From contig OZ018326.1 in the NCBI GenBank assembly GCA_963969495.1, positions 156,056,900 to 156,120,899 of the forward strand: 64,000 nucleotides of DNA, written 5' to 3'. The translations under genes were made by a program, and so were the position numbers. The notes under the pieces are model-generated. The model searched no databases. It was given only the letters and a program-made list of their open reading frames with translations, and had not been told where the DNA came from. Positions 1-9,150 of the stretch are shown one piece after another (positions within the stretch are counted from its first letter, which is position 1; the number at the start of each line of letters is the position of its first letter). Source of the stretch: Ceratothoa steindachneri (taxonomy: Eukaryota; Arthropoda; Malacostraca; Isopoda; Cymothoidae).

Positions 1-49
1 CCTTAGTCGGCAGTCGCCAGATAGCCCCTTAATTAAAAAAAACAAAAAA
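1..49 (+). mobile_element. 3' terminus and A-rich tail of an I-like retrotransposon inserted in copy C
   Basis: This is the last part of an element whose body lies left of the window. It matches the 3' end of copy B (12993-13047) almost base for base, including the GGCAGTCGCC arm of the second 3' hairpin and a tail of A runs broken by C. Directly after it comes CCCCTGGTTC, the start of a resumed ORF2 fragment. This repeats the arrangement seen at 13048, so it marks the right border of a nested insertion. Confidence 0.85.
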
Positions 50-861
50 CCCCCTGGTTCGCGATATCCGTGACGCCACGGTTTTGGCGAGCCGGGCGGA
101 TGTCGAGATTATCTTCTGCTGGGTTCCTGGACATGTAGGAATTGCGAGGAATGAGGGCGCCAAAGAGTCCGCGAGGACTCTGCGACCGGACTAGCGTTTC
201 GCTCTTCCTCACACCGACTACATGGCAGGAATACGGGCAGCTCTTCGGACTGCTTGGCAAAGAAGATGGGAGACAGTTGAAGGAAACTTAAAGTTGCGTG
301 CCATTGCGCCGCGACTGTTCCCATGGACCTATCCCCCAATGCCGCAACGGCTTCAGGTCGGTTTCTGTCGTCTCCGAATCGGACATACTCATCTGACGCA
401 TCGCTATTTGATGAAGCGCTCGCCAGCGCCCTATTGCGACGTCTGCGTCGTCCCCCAGACTGTTCGCCACATTCTTGTCGAATGTCCCAGTCTGGGTGAT
501 CTTCGTGCACGACACCTGTCCCGGTACCGGGATGGGCGGGGTCGCTACCGCCTGTCCCTTGTACTCGGGATGAGTTCATGCACATTGACTTTTTGGGGGA
601 TGCCGGCCTTCTCCCTATTATTTAAGCAGGGTTTGTTTTTTTGTTTTGTTTTGCTTTTTGCATTTGTTTTTTTGTTTTTTTCCTTTAGGTTGCACGCTCC
701 TGCGCCAGGGGGACCTTCCCCTGATGCCGGAGCTTGCTTCCTTTCCCCCATTTGGGGTGTTTTTTTTTTTGTTTAATTTTATTTTAAAGTAGCCTAGAAC
801 TAGGCCAGTTTTAATACAGCGACTAATGCGTATGTAGGCAGTCGCCAGATGAGCTCTAAAA
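50..861 (+). mobile_element. I-like retrotransposon copy C, 3' part (end of ORF2, 3' UTR, A tail)
   Basis: The sequence resumes inside the RNase H region of ORF2. The WVPGHVGI-type motif is near 113-145, and the terminal CCHC-type zinc motif lies around 435-485. The ORF carries an in-frame TAG at 192-194 (CAG in other copies), so it is dead. The 3' UTR holds T-rich runs, a GC-rich module (about 690-740) that copies A and B lack, hairpin 1 (791-806), hairpin 2 (about 818-846) and an A tail ending at 861. The copy is inserted in the C-terminal part of a Tigger transposase that continues at 862. Its 5' part lies outside the window. Confidence 0.85.
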
Positions 862-1573
862 AAAAAAAATGATCATGATGAATTCGTACTCAATATCCAG
901 GTCTTCCTCCAAACCTGGTGGATGTGCAGGAGCATTATCCATTAAGAGAAGACATTTGAGAGGCATTCTCATCCTGAAGATATTTCTTGACAGTTGGAGC
1001 AAACCCTTCAGTTAGCTAATCCCTAAATAAAATCTGCATTACCCATGCCTTGCTCTTTACCCTCCACATTACAGGCAGTTTACCCTTCGACACATTATTG
1101 TGCGTAATGATGTAAATGATATATGGATTTTCAGAGTGGTAGACAAGAAGTGGCTTTATCTTACAGTCACCACTTGCATTAGTGCATAACAAAAGTGTAA
1201 GCCTGTCCTTCATTGGTTTGTGTCCGGGCAGTGATTTCTCCTCTTGGGTGATGTAAGTCCTTATTGGCATTTTGTTTCCAGAATAATCCAGTCTTATCAC
1301 AATTGAAAACTTGTTGTGAGATGTACTCTTCACTTTGCAAATTTTCCACAAATTGAATAGCAGCTTTTTTTGTTCAAACTCCATCCCTTAGAACACTATG
1401 AATTCCACTTCGTTGGTAAAAGTTTTTAAACCACCCTCTACTTGCTTTAAAGTCTTTACTTTCAGCACTTGTAGTCGGTGTTTTTTTGCCCCTTCAAAAT
1501 CACTGGAACTGCCTAGCCATTGCACAAATTATTGCTTCACTAAACACTATCTCTAGCCAGCTGTTTTTCATTT
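862..1573 (-). pseudogene. Tigger/pogo-type DDE transposase, C-terminal part
   Basis: Read on the minus strand, this encodes the catalytic half of a pogo/Tigger transposase. Recognisable parts are the block with GHKPMKDRLTLLL and LLVYHSENP (about 1120-1215) and the downstream LLLMDNAPAHPPGLEEDLD block (about 890-950), which includes a catalytic Asp. Frameshifts and stops break the frame, for example after the 122-residue ORF at 1016-1384. It is cut at 862 by copy C and at 1574-1585 by copy A. The N-terminal half resumes at 13835. In life it would have moved the element by cut-and-paste at TA sites. Confidence 0.85.
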
Positions 1574-1584
1574 ATCTAAACTAA
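1574..1584. repeat. Left target-site duplication of I-like copy A
   Basis: ATCTAAACTAA lies directly upstream of the 5' end of copy A. Its partner ATCCAAACTAA (13824-13834), with one mismatch, follows the A tail of the same copy. The 11-bp pair shows that 1585-13823 entered as one insertion into the Tigger element. Confidence 0.85.
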
Positions 1585-1585
1585 G

Positions 1586-1650
1586 CCCTGTAAGGGGCGC
1601 GGCGATTTGCCATCCTGACCGCTGTGCTGATGGGACTCAGCACCCCATCC
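1586..1650 (+). other. 5'-terminal structured RNA of copy A
   Basis: Three stems and a pseudoknot can be drawn. CCCT/GGGG arms close a GTAA loop (1586-1597). GGC/GCC arms close GATTT (1601-1611). GTGCTGA (1624-1630) pairs with TCAGCAC (1637-1643). Loop bases TGGG (1631-1634) can pair with CCCA (1644-1647). Copy B has GGT/ACC in the second stem and CGGG/CCCG in the pseudoknot, so pairing is kept by paired changes. Confidence 0.6.
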
Positions 1651-2063
1651 AACCCCAGCTTAGCCCCTTCTTCTTCTTTCAGACAGCCTCTAATTTCACA
1701 GGGTAGATGCTGACCTTCTTCTCAGCCAACCGTCCTGGATCTGGGCTGAGGGGGAAGAGGACAATGTTCCCTAACCCCTGAGCTCCGGTCCGGTCTGGGG
1801 TGGTTGGTTTTTAACAACCTGCTTCATCCCCACCCATACCTTCCTCACATCCCCTTTCCTTCTCACTTCACACACTATTAATTATTTTGTGCTGTGTCCA
1901 AGGTGGAGCCGCCATACTGAGGGACAGCCAGGCCACCTGGCGGGAGGGGTGGTCCGAAATATGGTGGCACCTGGCTCTGCCAGGTCCTGTACGCACCCCT
2001 TGCAGAGCGGGCTACTGCAAGGGGTGATGAGCTATTGCTTCCTGTGGAACAAATAGGGTCACC

Positions 2064-3183
2064 ATGACCACAAATGAAAATATTAAAAAACCCAAATCTC
2101 TCCCCAATTTCCCTTGCTCATCAACGGAGCCGCCCTCGGGCAGCTCCATGGAAAAAATGGAGGTCCTTCCCCTTGTGCTTGCACAGGGGACCCTCCATAT
2201 TTCTCTAACCGGAGAGGAGGCTTACTCCTCTCCTTCGCCTACGGGTGTAGAGGACACTCCTCACCCCCTTCTCTGGATGTGCTTTCGGGCACCTGCCCTT
2301 TTCCAGCGGCAGTCCCCCCTTTTCTTTCCAAAGGGACTGCGAAGAAAGCCAGCAGGCAGCTCACAGCCGACCGCTCCCCAGTGAAGCGGCTCGGTAGGGA
2401 AAACCCCCTTAGGGGGGAGAGGGAAGTCAGGCCCCTTCGAAGAAATGTGTGGTGCATATCTCCTTGAGAAAGAAATCCTGGCCATTCATGCCCAGGATCG
2501 ACTCTCATTCCACGAGGCTAAGGACTTGGTCCTGGCACACCTGGCTCTGCCTGGGACGTCTTATGCCTCAATAGTTAGAAAGGCACCCTCTGCTCCTGGC
2601 CCATCCAGGCCAACGAGCATGGTTGTTTCCGCACCCATTCAGAGTCCTTCTGCGGGTTCTACTCAACCCGGGCGCTCCCCTGGTAAAGCTGGCGGCAAAA
2701 AGGGTTCACACCCGGCCCCGGCTAAAACAAGGGCTTCCTCCCCCTTCCCTCAGCATGACCGTTTCCCGTAAGGTGAAATGGCCACGTGCCTCCAACGAGG
2801 CGTTAGACTCACAGGAGGCAACACCCCTGAAGTTTGTTGCCAGGCCATCTTCTAGGGTTCCTAAAGCTGGCCCCCGAAAGGAGGACAGCAAGAAAGGAGC
2901 TTCGGGTCGTCCGCACATGCCTAGTGGTGGGCAGAGTTGCTTGGAGACGGTGGTTCCTCTAAAAGAGGGCCTCCCCGCCTTGGAAGCTGCAATGCCCGCC
3001 TAAGGTTTGGAGGCGGAGGGAGGAAAAGACTTGCATGGTGAGCCCAACCTCCCCCAATAAGTCCTCGAAGGTGACAGCACTTTGTCCGGCCCACAGCGCC
3101 CAAGGTTCTGCCTCTGAGAAGTGTATGGCCATTTCCGGGAGGGTCTTCTGTTCAAAGAGAGACCCCACATCTCCTCCGAGCTA
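2064..3183 (+). pseudogene. ORF1 (gag-like) remnant of copy A
   Basis: The frame opens at the conserved GGGTCACCATG context shared by copies B, E and I1. The N-terminal portion reads MTTNENIKKPKSLPN and then a Pro/Ser-rich stretch. It is out of frame by about 2300 and jumps at about 2435 from the early ORF1 region to the segment just after the CCHC knuckles (CGAYLLEKE, 2446 onwards). The central domain and most of the zinc knuckles are therefore missing. The C-terminal basic, Ser/Pro-rich tail (MTVSRKVKWPRAS at about 2755) survives in another frame. In the intact element, ORF1 would bind the RNA as a nucleocapsid-like protein. Confidence 0.8.
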
Positions 3184-3189
3184 GGCCTG

Positions 3190-6100
3190 GAGGGCATATT
3201 CCTTTAATGGAATTGCCTTTGACTCTGGGCCAACTGGGAGGAGCTGCGGATACTTGTCTCATCCCGTTGCCCATTAGCTATTTTTCTGCAGGAGACCATG
3301 CTAGGCGCGTGCCCCCTGCCAACCCCCCAAGGGTTTTGTGACCCCACCACCATGAGATGACTGGGTTGGTGGATGCGCAGTTTACACCCGGCATGATGTC
3401 TCCGTTCTTCCTTTCACTTTAGATAACTCCTTTCAGGCAGTGGCTGTGCAGCTTCACCTGGATAAGAGGCATACTATCAGTTCTGCGTATTCCACCGTCA
3501 GCTGACTTCGACGCGGGGGACTTCCGCCGCGTCGTGGCATCGTTGCCGAGGCCCTTTCTCTTGCTTGGAGATCTGAATGGCAGGCATCCTCTCTGGGGAG
3601 ATTACTCAATAAATCCCAGGGGACAAGTCCTTGCCGATCTGATTGAAGAGCTTGAGATAGGTGTCCTAAATGTGGATGAGTTTATGCATCACTGTCGAGA
3701 ACCGCCTCATTTTCTTGCCTTGATCTATCTTTGTGCTTCTTTGGATGCACAGCCTGATTTTGATTAGGGGGTGGTTGATGATCTCTATGGTAGTGATCAC
3801 TTTCTCATTCAAATATCATTTTCAGGGCAACTGCTGCCTGAGAGCCCACCTCGGTGGTGCTTGGCGCGGGTGCGGTGGCCTGTATTTCAGGAAATGACTG
3901 AATTCTCTATCTCAGTCGAGGAGTTTAGGTCGGTAGATGAGGCCGTTGAGTTCTTCTACGGTAACCACTCCCGTGGTGGTTGGCCGAGTGTGAGACAGCC
4001 CTCAAACAGAAGCGTTATGCCTACATGCGCCTTAAGCGCCCCTCGAATGATTTCACTGTCAGTGAATTTCGTCGGGCTAGGTTCCGGTATATTTCGAAGC
4101 ACACCCGCCGATCTTCTTGGAGGGCATACGTGTCTTCACTTAACGTGAAGACTCCTCTGGCAGAAATGTGATGGCGAGTCAAAAGGATTCAGGGCAAGTT
4201 CTCGCAGGACTCCCCTCCCATTCTCCAGGAGAATGGGACCGCAATCTCGGACCCCGCATCCGTAGTGGAATCCTTCGCGACCGCTTTCTCCGCATTCTCT
4301 AGCCGGGATTCTGCTCCGCCAGCATTCAATGCACGTCGTGATGTCGCGGAAGGCCGCCGGCTTTACTTTACCTCCAGAAGCGGAGAACCCTTCAATGACA
4401 AGTTTACTGTGAGAGTTGCGCTCCGTTCTTGCTTCGTGCGCTGACACGGCCCATGGTCCGGACGATGTCCAGTACGCCACGCTTCGACACCTGGGTGAGC
4501 GAGGCATGGTGTTTCTGTTAGATTTGTTCAACAGGATCTGGGTGGAGGGTCTCCTCCCAGATTCCTGGCGAATTGCTACTGTGCTCGCCTTTCGCAAACT
4601 GGGGAGAGATCACTCTACTCCGGCCGGTTTCTGCCCGATCCCTCTAACCTCTTGCATGTGCAAGTTGATGGAGAAATTGGTAAATGTTAGATTAGCCTTT
4701 TTCCTAGACAGCTGAGGCCATCTGTCATTGTGGCTTCCGCAAGTTCCACTCCACGTCAGATACTCTGCTCCAACCTGAAAATGCCATCTGCGAGGCCTTC
4801 CTTCGTAGAAAGCACTTTGCCACTGTGTTTTTCGATCTGGAGAAGACCTATGATACCGCATGGCGATACGGTATCATGGTGACTCTCCACACGATGGGGG
4901 CGAGGGGACGCCTCCCAATGTTTATATTTGATTTTTGTGAGATCGTCAATTCCTCGTACAGGTGGGGGGAACCCTCTCCGGCCCAAAGGAGCAGGAAGAG
5001 GGTGTCCCGCAGGGAAGCGTCCTCAATTTCACACTCTTTGCCCTGAGCATCAACGGCATTACCTCGGTGCTGCCGGAAGATGTTCTCGCTACGCAGTACT
5101 TGGACGACCTTTCGATCTCTTTTGGCGCGGCCAGATGCCTTTCTGGAACGTCGACTCCAACAGGCATTGAACCGTGTCTCTTGCTATGTCGAAGCGCACA
5201 AGTTTCGGTTTTCTTTAGCCAAGACTAAGGTGGTGCACTTCTGGCGCCATCCGCGGCTCCACCCCGACCCAGATTTGTTTGTTAATGGGGGTGCGCCTTG
5301 AAGTGGTTGAATCGCACCGTTTCCTTGGTCTTGTATTTGAGCGACGCCTCACCTGGGAGGCTCATATTCGCAGCCTTAGGGTCTCTTGTACCCGCGCCAT
5401 GGACATTCTCCGTTCCGTGACGTTCAGTGGTTGGGGTGCTGATAGGGCTACTGCCTTACTTTTTTATCGATCCTTTGTTCGTTCGAAGCTCGACTGAGGA
5501 TGCGAGTTTTATGCATCCGCAGCTGAGCGTTTATTGCGGAAGGTGGACTCGATCCTCCACACCGGCCTTCGCCTTGCGACCGTTGCCTTCCGCACTTTCC
5601 CCATTGAGAGCTTGTTGGGAGATGCCACTCGCTCTACGCCGCGTACATTGCATCACTCGCTTGTACACGCGAGCCCGTTGCCTCCCTCAGTCGCCAACAG
5701 CTCTCACTGCATCCGGAGCTGATCTCGACGGTGCCTATGCCGCCGAGAGACGCCAGTCATATCCTAAGCCCTTTGGGTTTAGGGCCAGGAAACTCCTTCG
5801 AGAGCTAGGTATAACTCTCAGGCCGGTGGCGCCCTTGGTTCTGCCCAGGACGCCACCCTGGAGGGTACCACATTTGGCTATTTGTCGCCACGCCTCTGCT
5901 CCCAAAGCTTGTACTGCGCCGTGAGTATTGCGTTCGAAATTTTTGGAGCCCACCGTGTCACGCTGTACCCGTGCCAGTGTATACAGATGGCTCCAATTCC
6001 GAAGAGGGGGTCGGCTTCCACGTCGTATCCCCTCTTTTTGAAGTCAGCGGGGCTCTGCCAGGCGCTGCGTCTGTCTTCACGGCCGAGCTGGTGGCAATAC

Positions 6101-6220
6101 ACCACTCGGTACGGGAGATTACGCGACGTGTCCGGTTCAGAGACCGGATTGTGATCTATAGCGACTCACAAAGCGTCCTGAGTGCTCTCGTGGCATTGGA
6201 ATCTCCGCATCCCCTGGTTC
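3190..6220 (+). pseudogene. ORF2 (endonuclease-RT-RNase H) remnant of copy A
   Basis: Several frame segments in order show AP-endonuclease pieces (FLLLGDLNGRHPLWGDY at about 3555-3600, SDH at about 3797), the linker, RT motif A (VFFDLEKTYDTAWR at about 4827-4865), an intact PQGS motif B (about 5005-5020), a damaged motif C (LDD for VDD at about 5101), and RNase H (VYTDGSN at about 5972, YSDSQS at about 6158). In-frame stops include a TAG at 3766-3768 and a TGA at 5495-5497. The frame is cut at 6220 by copy B and continues at 13048. Confidence 0.85.
6212..6220. repeat. Left target-site duplication of I-like copy B
   Basis: CCCTGGTTC ends the left half of copy A and recurs at 13048-13056 after the copy B tail. 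Uninterrupted copies carry a single CCCCTGGTTC here, followed by GCGAT. The 9-bp duplication is what target-primed reverse transcription leaves. Confidence 0.85.
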
Positions 6221-6221
6221 A

Positions 6222-6290
6222 CCCCCGTAAGGGGCGCGGTGATTTACCATCTTGGCCGCCGTGCTGACGGGACTCAGCACCCCGTCCGGC
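6222..6290 (+). other. 5'-terminal structured RNA of copy B
   Basis: CCCC (6223-6226) and GGGG (6231-6234) close a GTAA loop of the GNRA class. GGT/ACC (6238-6240, 6246-6248) closes GATTT. GTGCTGA (6261-6267) pairs with TCAGCAC (6274-6280). Loop CGGG (6268-6271) is complementary to CCCG (6281-6284), an H-type pseudoknot. Copy A differs at paired positions in the second stem and in the pseudoknot. The function is unknown; 5' ribozymes and internal promoters are known at this place in other LINEs. Confidence 0.6.
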
Positions 6291-6721
6291 CTCAGCTTAG
6301 CCTCTCTTCCTTCCTTCAAAACACTTGTTTCCTCTCTTTTCATACAACCTCTCCCACAACTTTCTCTGGTCAGCCTCTAATTTCACAGGGTAGATGCTGA
6401 CCTCCTTCTCGGCCAACCGTCCTGGATCGGGGCTGGGGGGGGGGAGGGGACAATGTTCCCTAACCCCTGACCTCCAGTCTGGGGTGGTTGCTTTTTAACA
6501 ACCTGCTTCATCCCCACCCATACCTTCCTCACATCCCTTTTCCTCTTGTCTTCAAAATCTAGCTTTTTTACGCCATGCCGATGGACTGCCAGGCCACCAG
6601 GCGGGAGGGGTGGTCCCAAATGGCGGCACCTGCCTCTGCTGGGCCTGCAAGCACCTCTTACAGTGCGGGCAACTGTGAGAGGTGGTGAGCTGTTGCGTCC
6701 CGTGTAAATAAGAGGGTCACC

Positions 6722-9150
6722 ATGCCCAATGATGAGTATAAAAAAAAACCCCAACCCCCAACTTCCCCAAGAACATCAAAGGAGCCGCCCTCAGGCAGCT
6801 CCACCAAAAAAATGGAGGTCCCTTTCCTTGTGCTTGCGCAGGGACCCTCCATATTTCTCTAACCGGAGAGGAGGCTTACTCCTCTCGTACGCCTACGGGT
6901 GTAGGGGACTCTTCCTCACTCCCTTCTCTGGAGGTGCTTTCGGGCACCTCCCTATTTCCAGCGGCAGTCCCTCCTTTTCTTTCTATGGGGACTGCCAAGA
7001 AAGCCAGCAGGCAGCCCATTGCCGACCGCCCCTCGTGTAAGCGGCTCGGTAGGGCAAACCCCCTTAGGGGGGAGAGGGAAGCCAGGCCCCTTCGGTCGCT
7101 TCCCTCAAAAGACCTGCTGGCAAGGATATTAAACCTTGCCGGGGTTAAGGCTTGTGCCTCCCCACAAATGACTCTTGACGCTGCCAAGGGGACCTGCGAT
7201 GTCCTGGGAGGGGATGGCCAACTGGAGGCCCCTCCTGTGATACACATGGTCCTTGAGGAGACCCAGCCTCAGAGAGTAGGGCCTTCCATGGGGGGGAATC
7301 CGGGCTCGGCGCCAAGCACCGAACCCGAGTCCCCCCCTTTGCAAGGTCCCCCTCAAACGCCTGAGGGCTCCGAGGCAATACAAGGAGGGGAGGGATCTCC
7401 TCCGGATGATGCCCCTGCGACCACCAGGACCTTCTCCATTTCGGAGAAGGACCTGGCTGAGGCCGGTCCATCTGGCCTGGGGGCTTCTACCGGTGTGGGT
7501 GAGAAGCAGGTTCATTCCCCGCCCTCCTCTCCAAAAAAGAAAAGGACCAAAAAGACGAAGAAGACTCGGGGCTCCTCTCCATCCGCGGGGGCTACGGGGA
7601 CGGATGGGTCTGCTGCCACTTTGGCAAGCGACCAAGCCAAGATCGCAACATCCGGCCCCTCTGCCCCCCGGGTACGGAGCTCCTGATGATGACAAAGACC
7701 AAAAGTGCACAGGGCGGAGCCTCGATGACATCGGGGCCCCTCATTCAGAGGTTAGCTGGCGTTTTCGAGCCCGCTGGCTTCAAACGCTTCCTCGTTATTC
7801 GCTCCACTGATGGCAGCATGTTGTCCAAGGGCAACAAGATCCATCAGAGGAGAGGATTAGCTAGTGCAATTGGTAGAGAGCCGAAGGTAACCCGTTTCTC
7901 GGACGGGAGTCTTCTGGCGAATGCGGCGAATCCCGCCGTGGCAGCCAAGATAAGTGCTCTTCGGACACTTCATGGCACCCCGGTGAGTGTGACGCCGCAC
8001 TCTACCATGAACTTTGTGAAAGGAGTAGTTTATGCGAGGGAACTCGTTGACTACTCCATTGAGGACATCACCCTAGAGCTGGCCCACCATGGGGCGGTCA
8101 AGGTTGAACGTGTGATGAGAAAACAGGGAGGGGCCTCGAGGCCCACCCCTACACTCTTCGTCACGTTCGACTGTGACAAGCTCCCTGAGTCGGTGCGTGC
8201 CGGTTGGTACCGCTACCGCGTGAAGGAATTCGTGCCACTGCCGCGGCGGTGCTATTACTGTCACCGCTTCGGCCATACGAATCGCTCATGTAGACATGCA
8301 AAGTCGGGGTCACCCGAAGTATGTGTAAATTGCTCCAAGGTCGCACACGATAAGTCCAAATCGTGTGTGGCCAAGTGTGTCAATTGCGGAGAGCCGCACC
8401 CTGCTTCTTCGAAGCAATGTGGTGCATATCTCCTTGAGAAAGAAATCCTGGCCGTTCAGGCCCAGGATCGAGTCTCGTTCCGCGAGGCAAAGGACTTGGT
8501 CCTGGCGCGCCCGGCTCTGCCTGGGACGTCATATGCCTCAATAGTTAGAAAGGCACCCTCTGCTCCTGGCCCATCCAGGCCAACGAGCACGGTTGTTTCC
8601 GCGCCCATTCGGAGCCCTTCTGCAGGCTCTACCAAACCCGGGCGCTCCCCTGGTAAAGCTGGCGGCAAAAAGGGTTCATACCCTGCCCCAGCTAAAACCA
8701 GGGCTCCCCCAGCGTGACCGTTTCCCGTAAGGCGAAACGGCCACGCGCCTCCACCGAGTCGTTAGACTCACAGGAGGCAACACCCCTGAAGATGGTCGCT
8801 AGGCCATCTTCCGGGGTTCCTAAAGCTGTTCCCCGAAAGGAGGACAGCAACAAAGGAGTTTCGGCCCCTTCGCCCACGCCCCGAGAGGAGCGAGTGGCTC
8901 GGAGACGGTGGTTCCTCGAAAAGAGGGCCCCCCGCCTACCAAGCCGCAACGCCCGTCTAAGGTTTCGAGGCGGAGGGAGGAAAAGACTCGCATGGCGATC
9001 CCAACCTCCCCCAATAAGTCCTCGAATGCGACAGCGCCTTCAGCGCTTTGTCCGGCCAACAGCGCCCGGGGTTCTGCCCCCGGGAAGCGTACGGCCATTC
9101 CCGTGAGGGTCTTCAATTTGAGGAGGGCCCCCGCGTCTCCTCCGAGCTAG
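6722..9150 (+). pseudogene. ORF1 of copy B, gag-like zinc-knuckle protein, frameshifted
   Basis: The start is taken as the ATG at 6722 because GGGTCACCATG is conserved in copies A, E and I1. The N-terminal third is Pro/Ser/Glu-rich, with a basic PKKKRTKK-type stretch (about 7530-7570) that resembles a nuclear localisation signal. Next comes a folded domain (GPLIQRLAGVFEPAGFKRF from about 7735). Three zinc knuckles follow: CYYCHRFGHTNRSC at about 8250, CVNCSKVAHDKSKSC, then CVNCGEPHPASSKQC ending at about 8420. The basic Ser/Pro tail ends ASPPS at the TAG (9148-9150). Frame breaks lie at about 6842 (one base short relative to copy A), about 7670-7690 and about 8712. The intact protein would coat the element RNA. 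Confidence 0.85.

Larger units (their letters stand above)
1585..6220 (+). mobile_element. I-like non-LTR retrotransposon copy A, 5' part
   Basis: Copy A starts with the conserved 5' terminus and runs through the 5' UTR (to 2063), ORF1 remnants (2064 to about 3183), and ORF2 endonuclease, RT and RNase H remnants up to 6220. There it is interrupted by copy B, and its last 0.77 kb resumes at 13048. About 1.3 kb of ORF1 is missing at about 2435, where CTTCG is shared by both parental ends. Many frameshifts and stops make it dead. Its 3' UTR is of the same type as copy B. All sequence reads on the plus strand, as does the CEP350 gene downstream. Confidence 0.9.

Noticed and set aside
1586..1650. 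Calling the 5' structure an HDV-like or hammerhead ribozyme
   Set aside because: I could not place the nested double pseudoknot with its catalytic C, nor the CUGAUGA...GAAA core; only a hairpin-type pseudoknot is supported.
2239..2508. Overlapping minus-strand ORFs in ORF1 and 5' UTR regions
   Set aside because: GC-rich plus-strand element sequence produces open antisense frames; no codon or family support.
7684..7688. TGATG overlap between two ORFs in copy B, like a stop-restart translation signal
   Set aside because: Copy J (53365-53901) reads without interruption through the same place, so ORF1 is one frame and the overlap comes from an indel in copy B.
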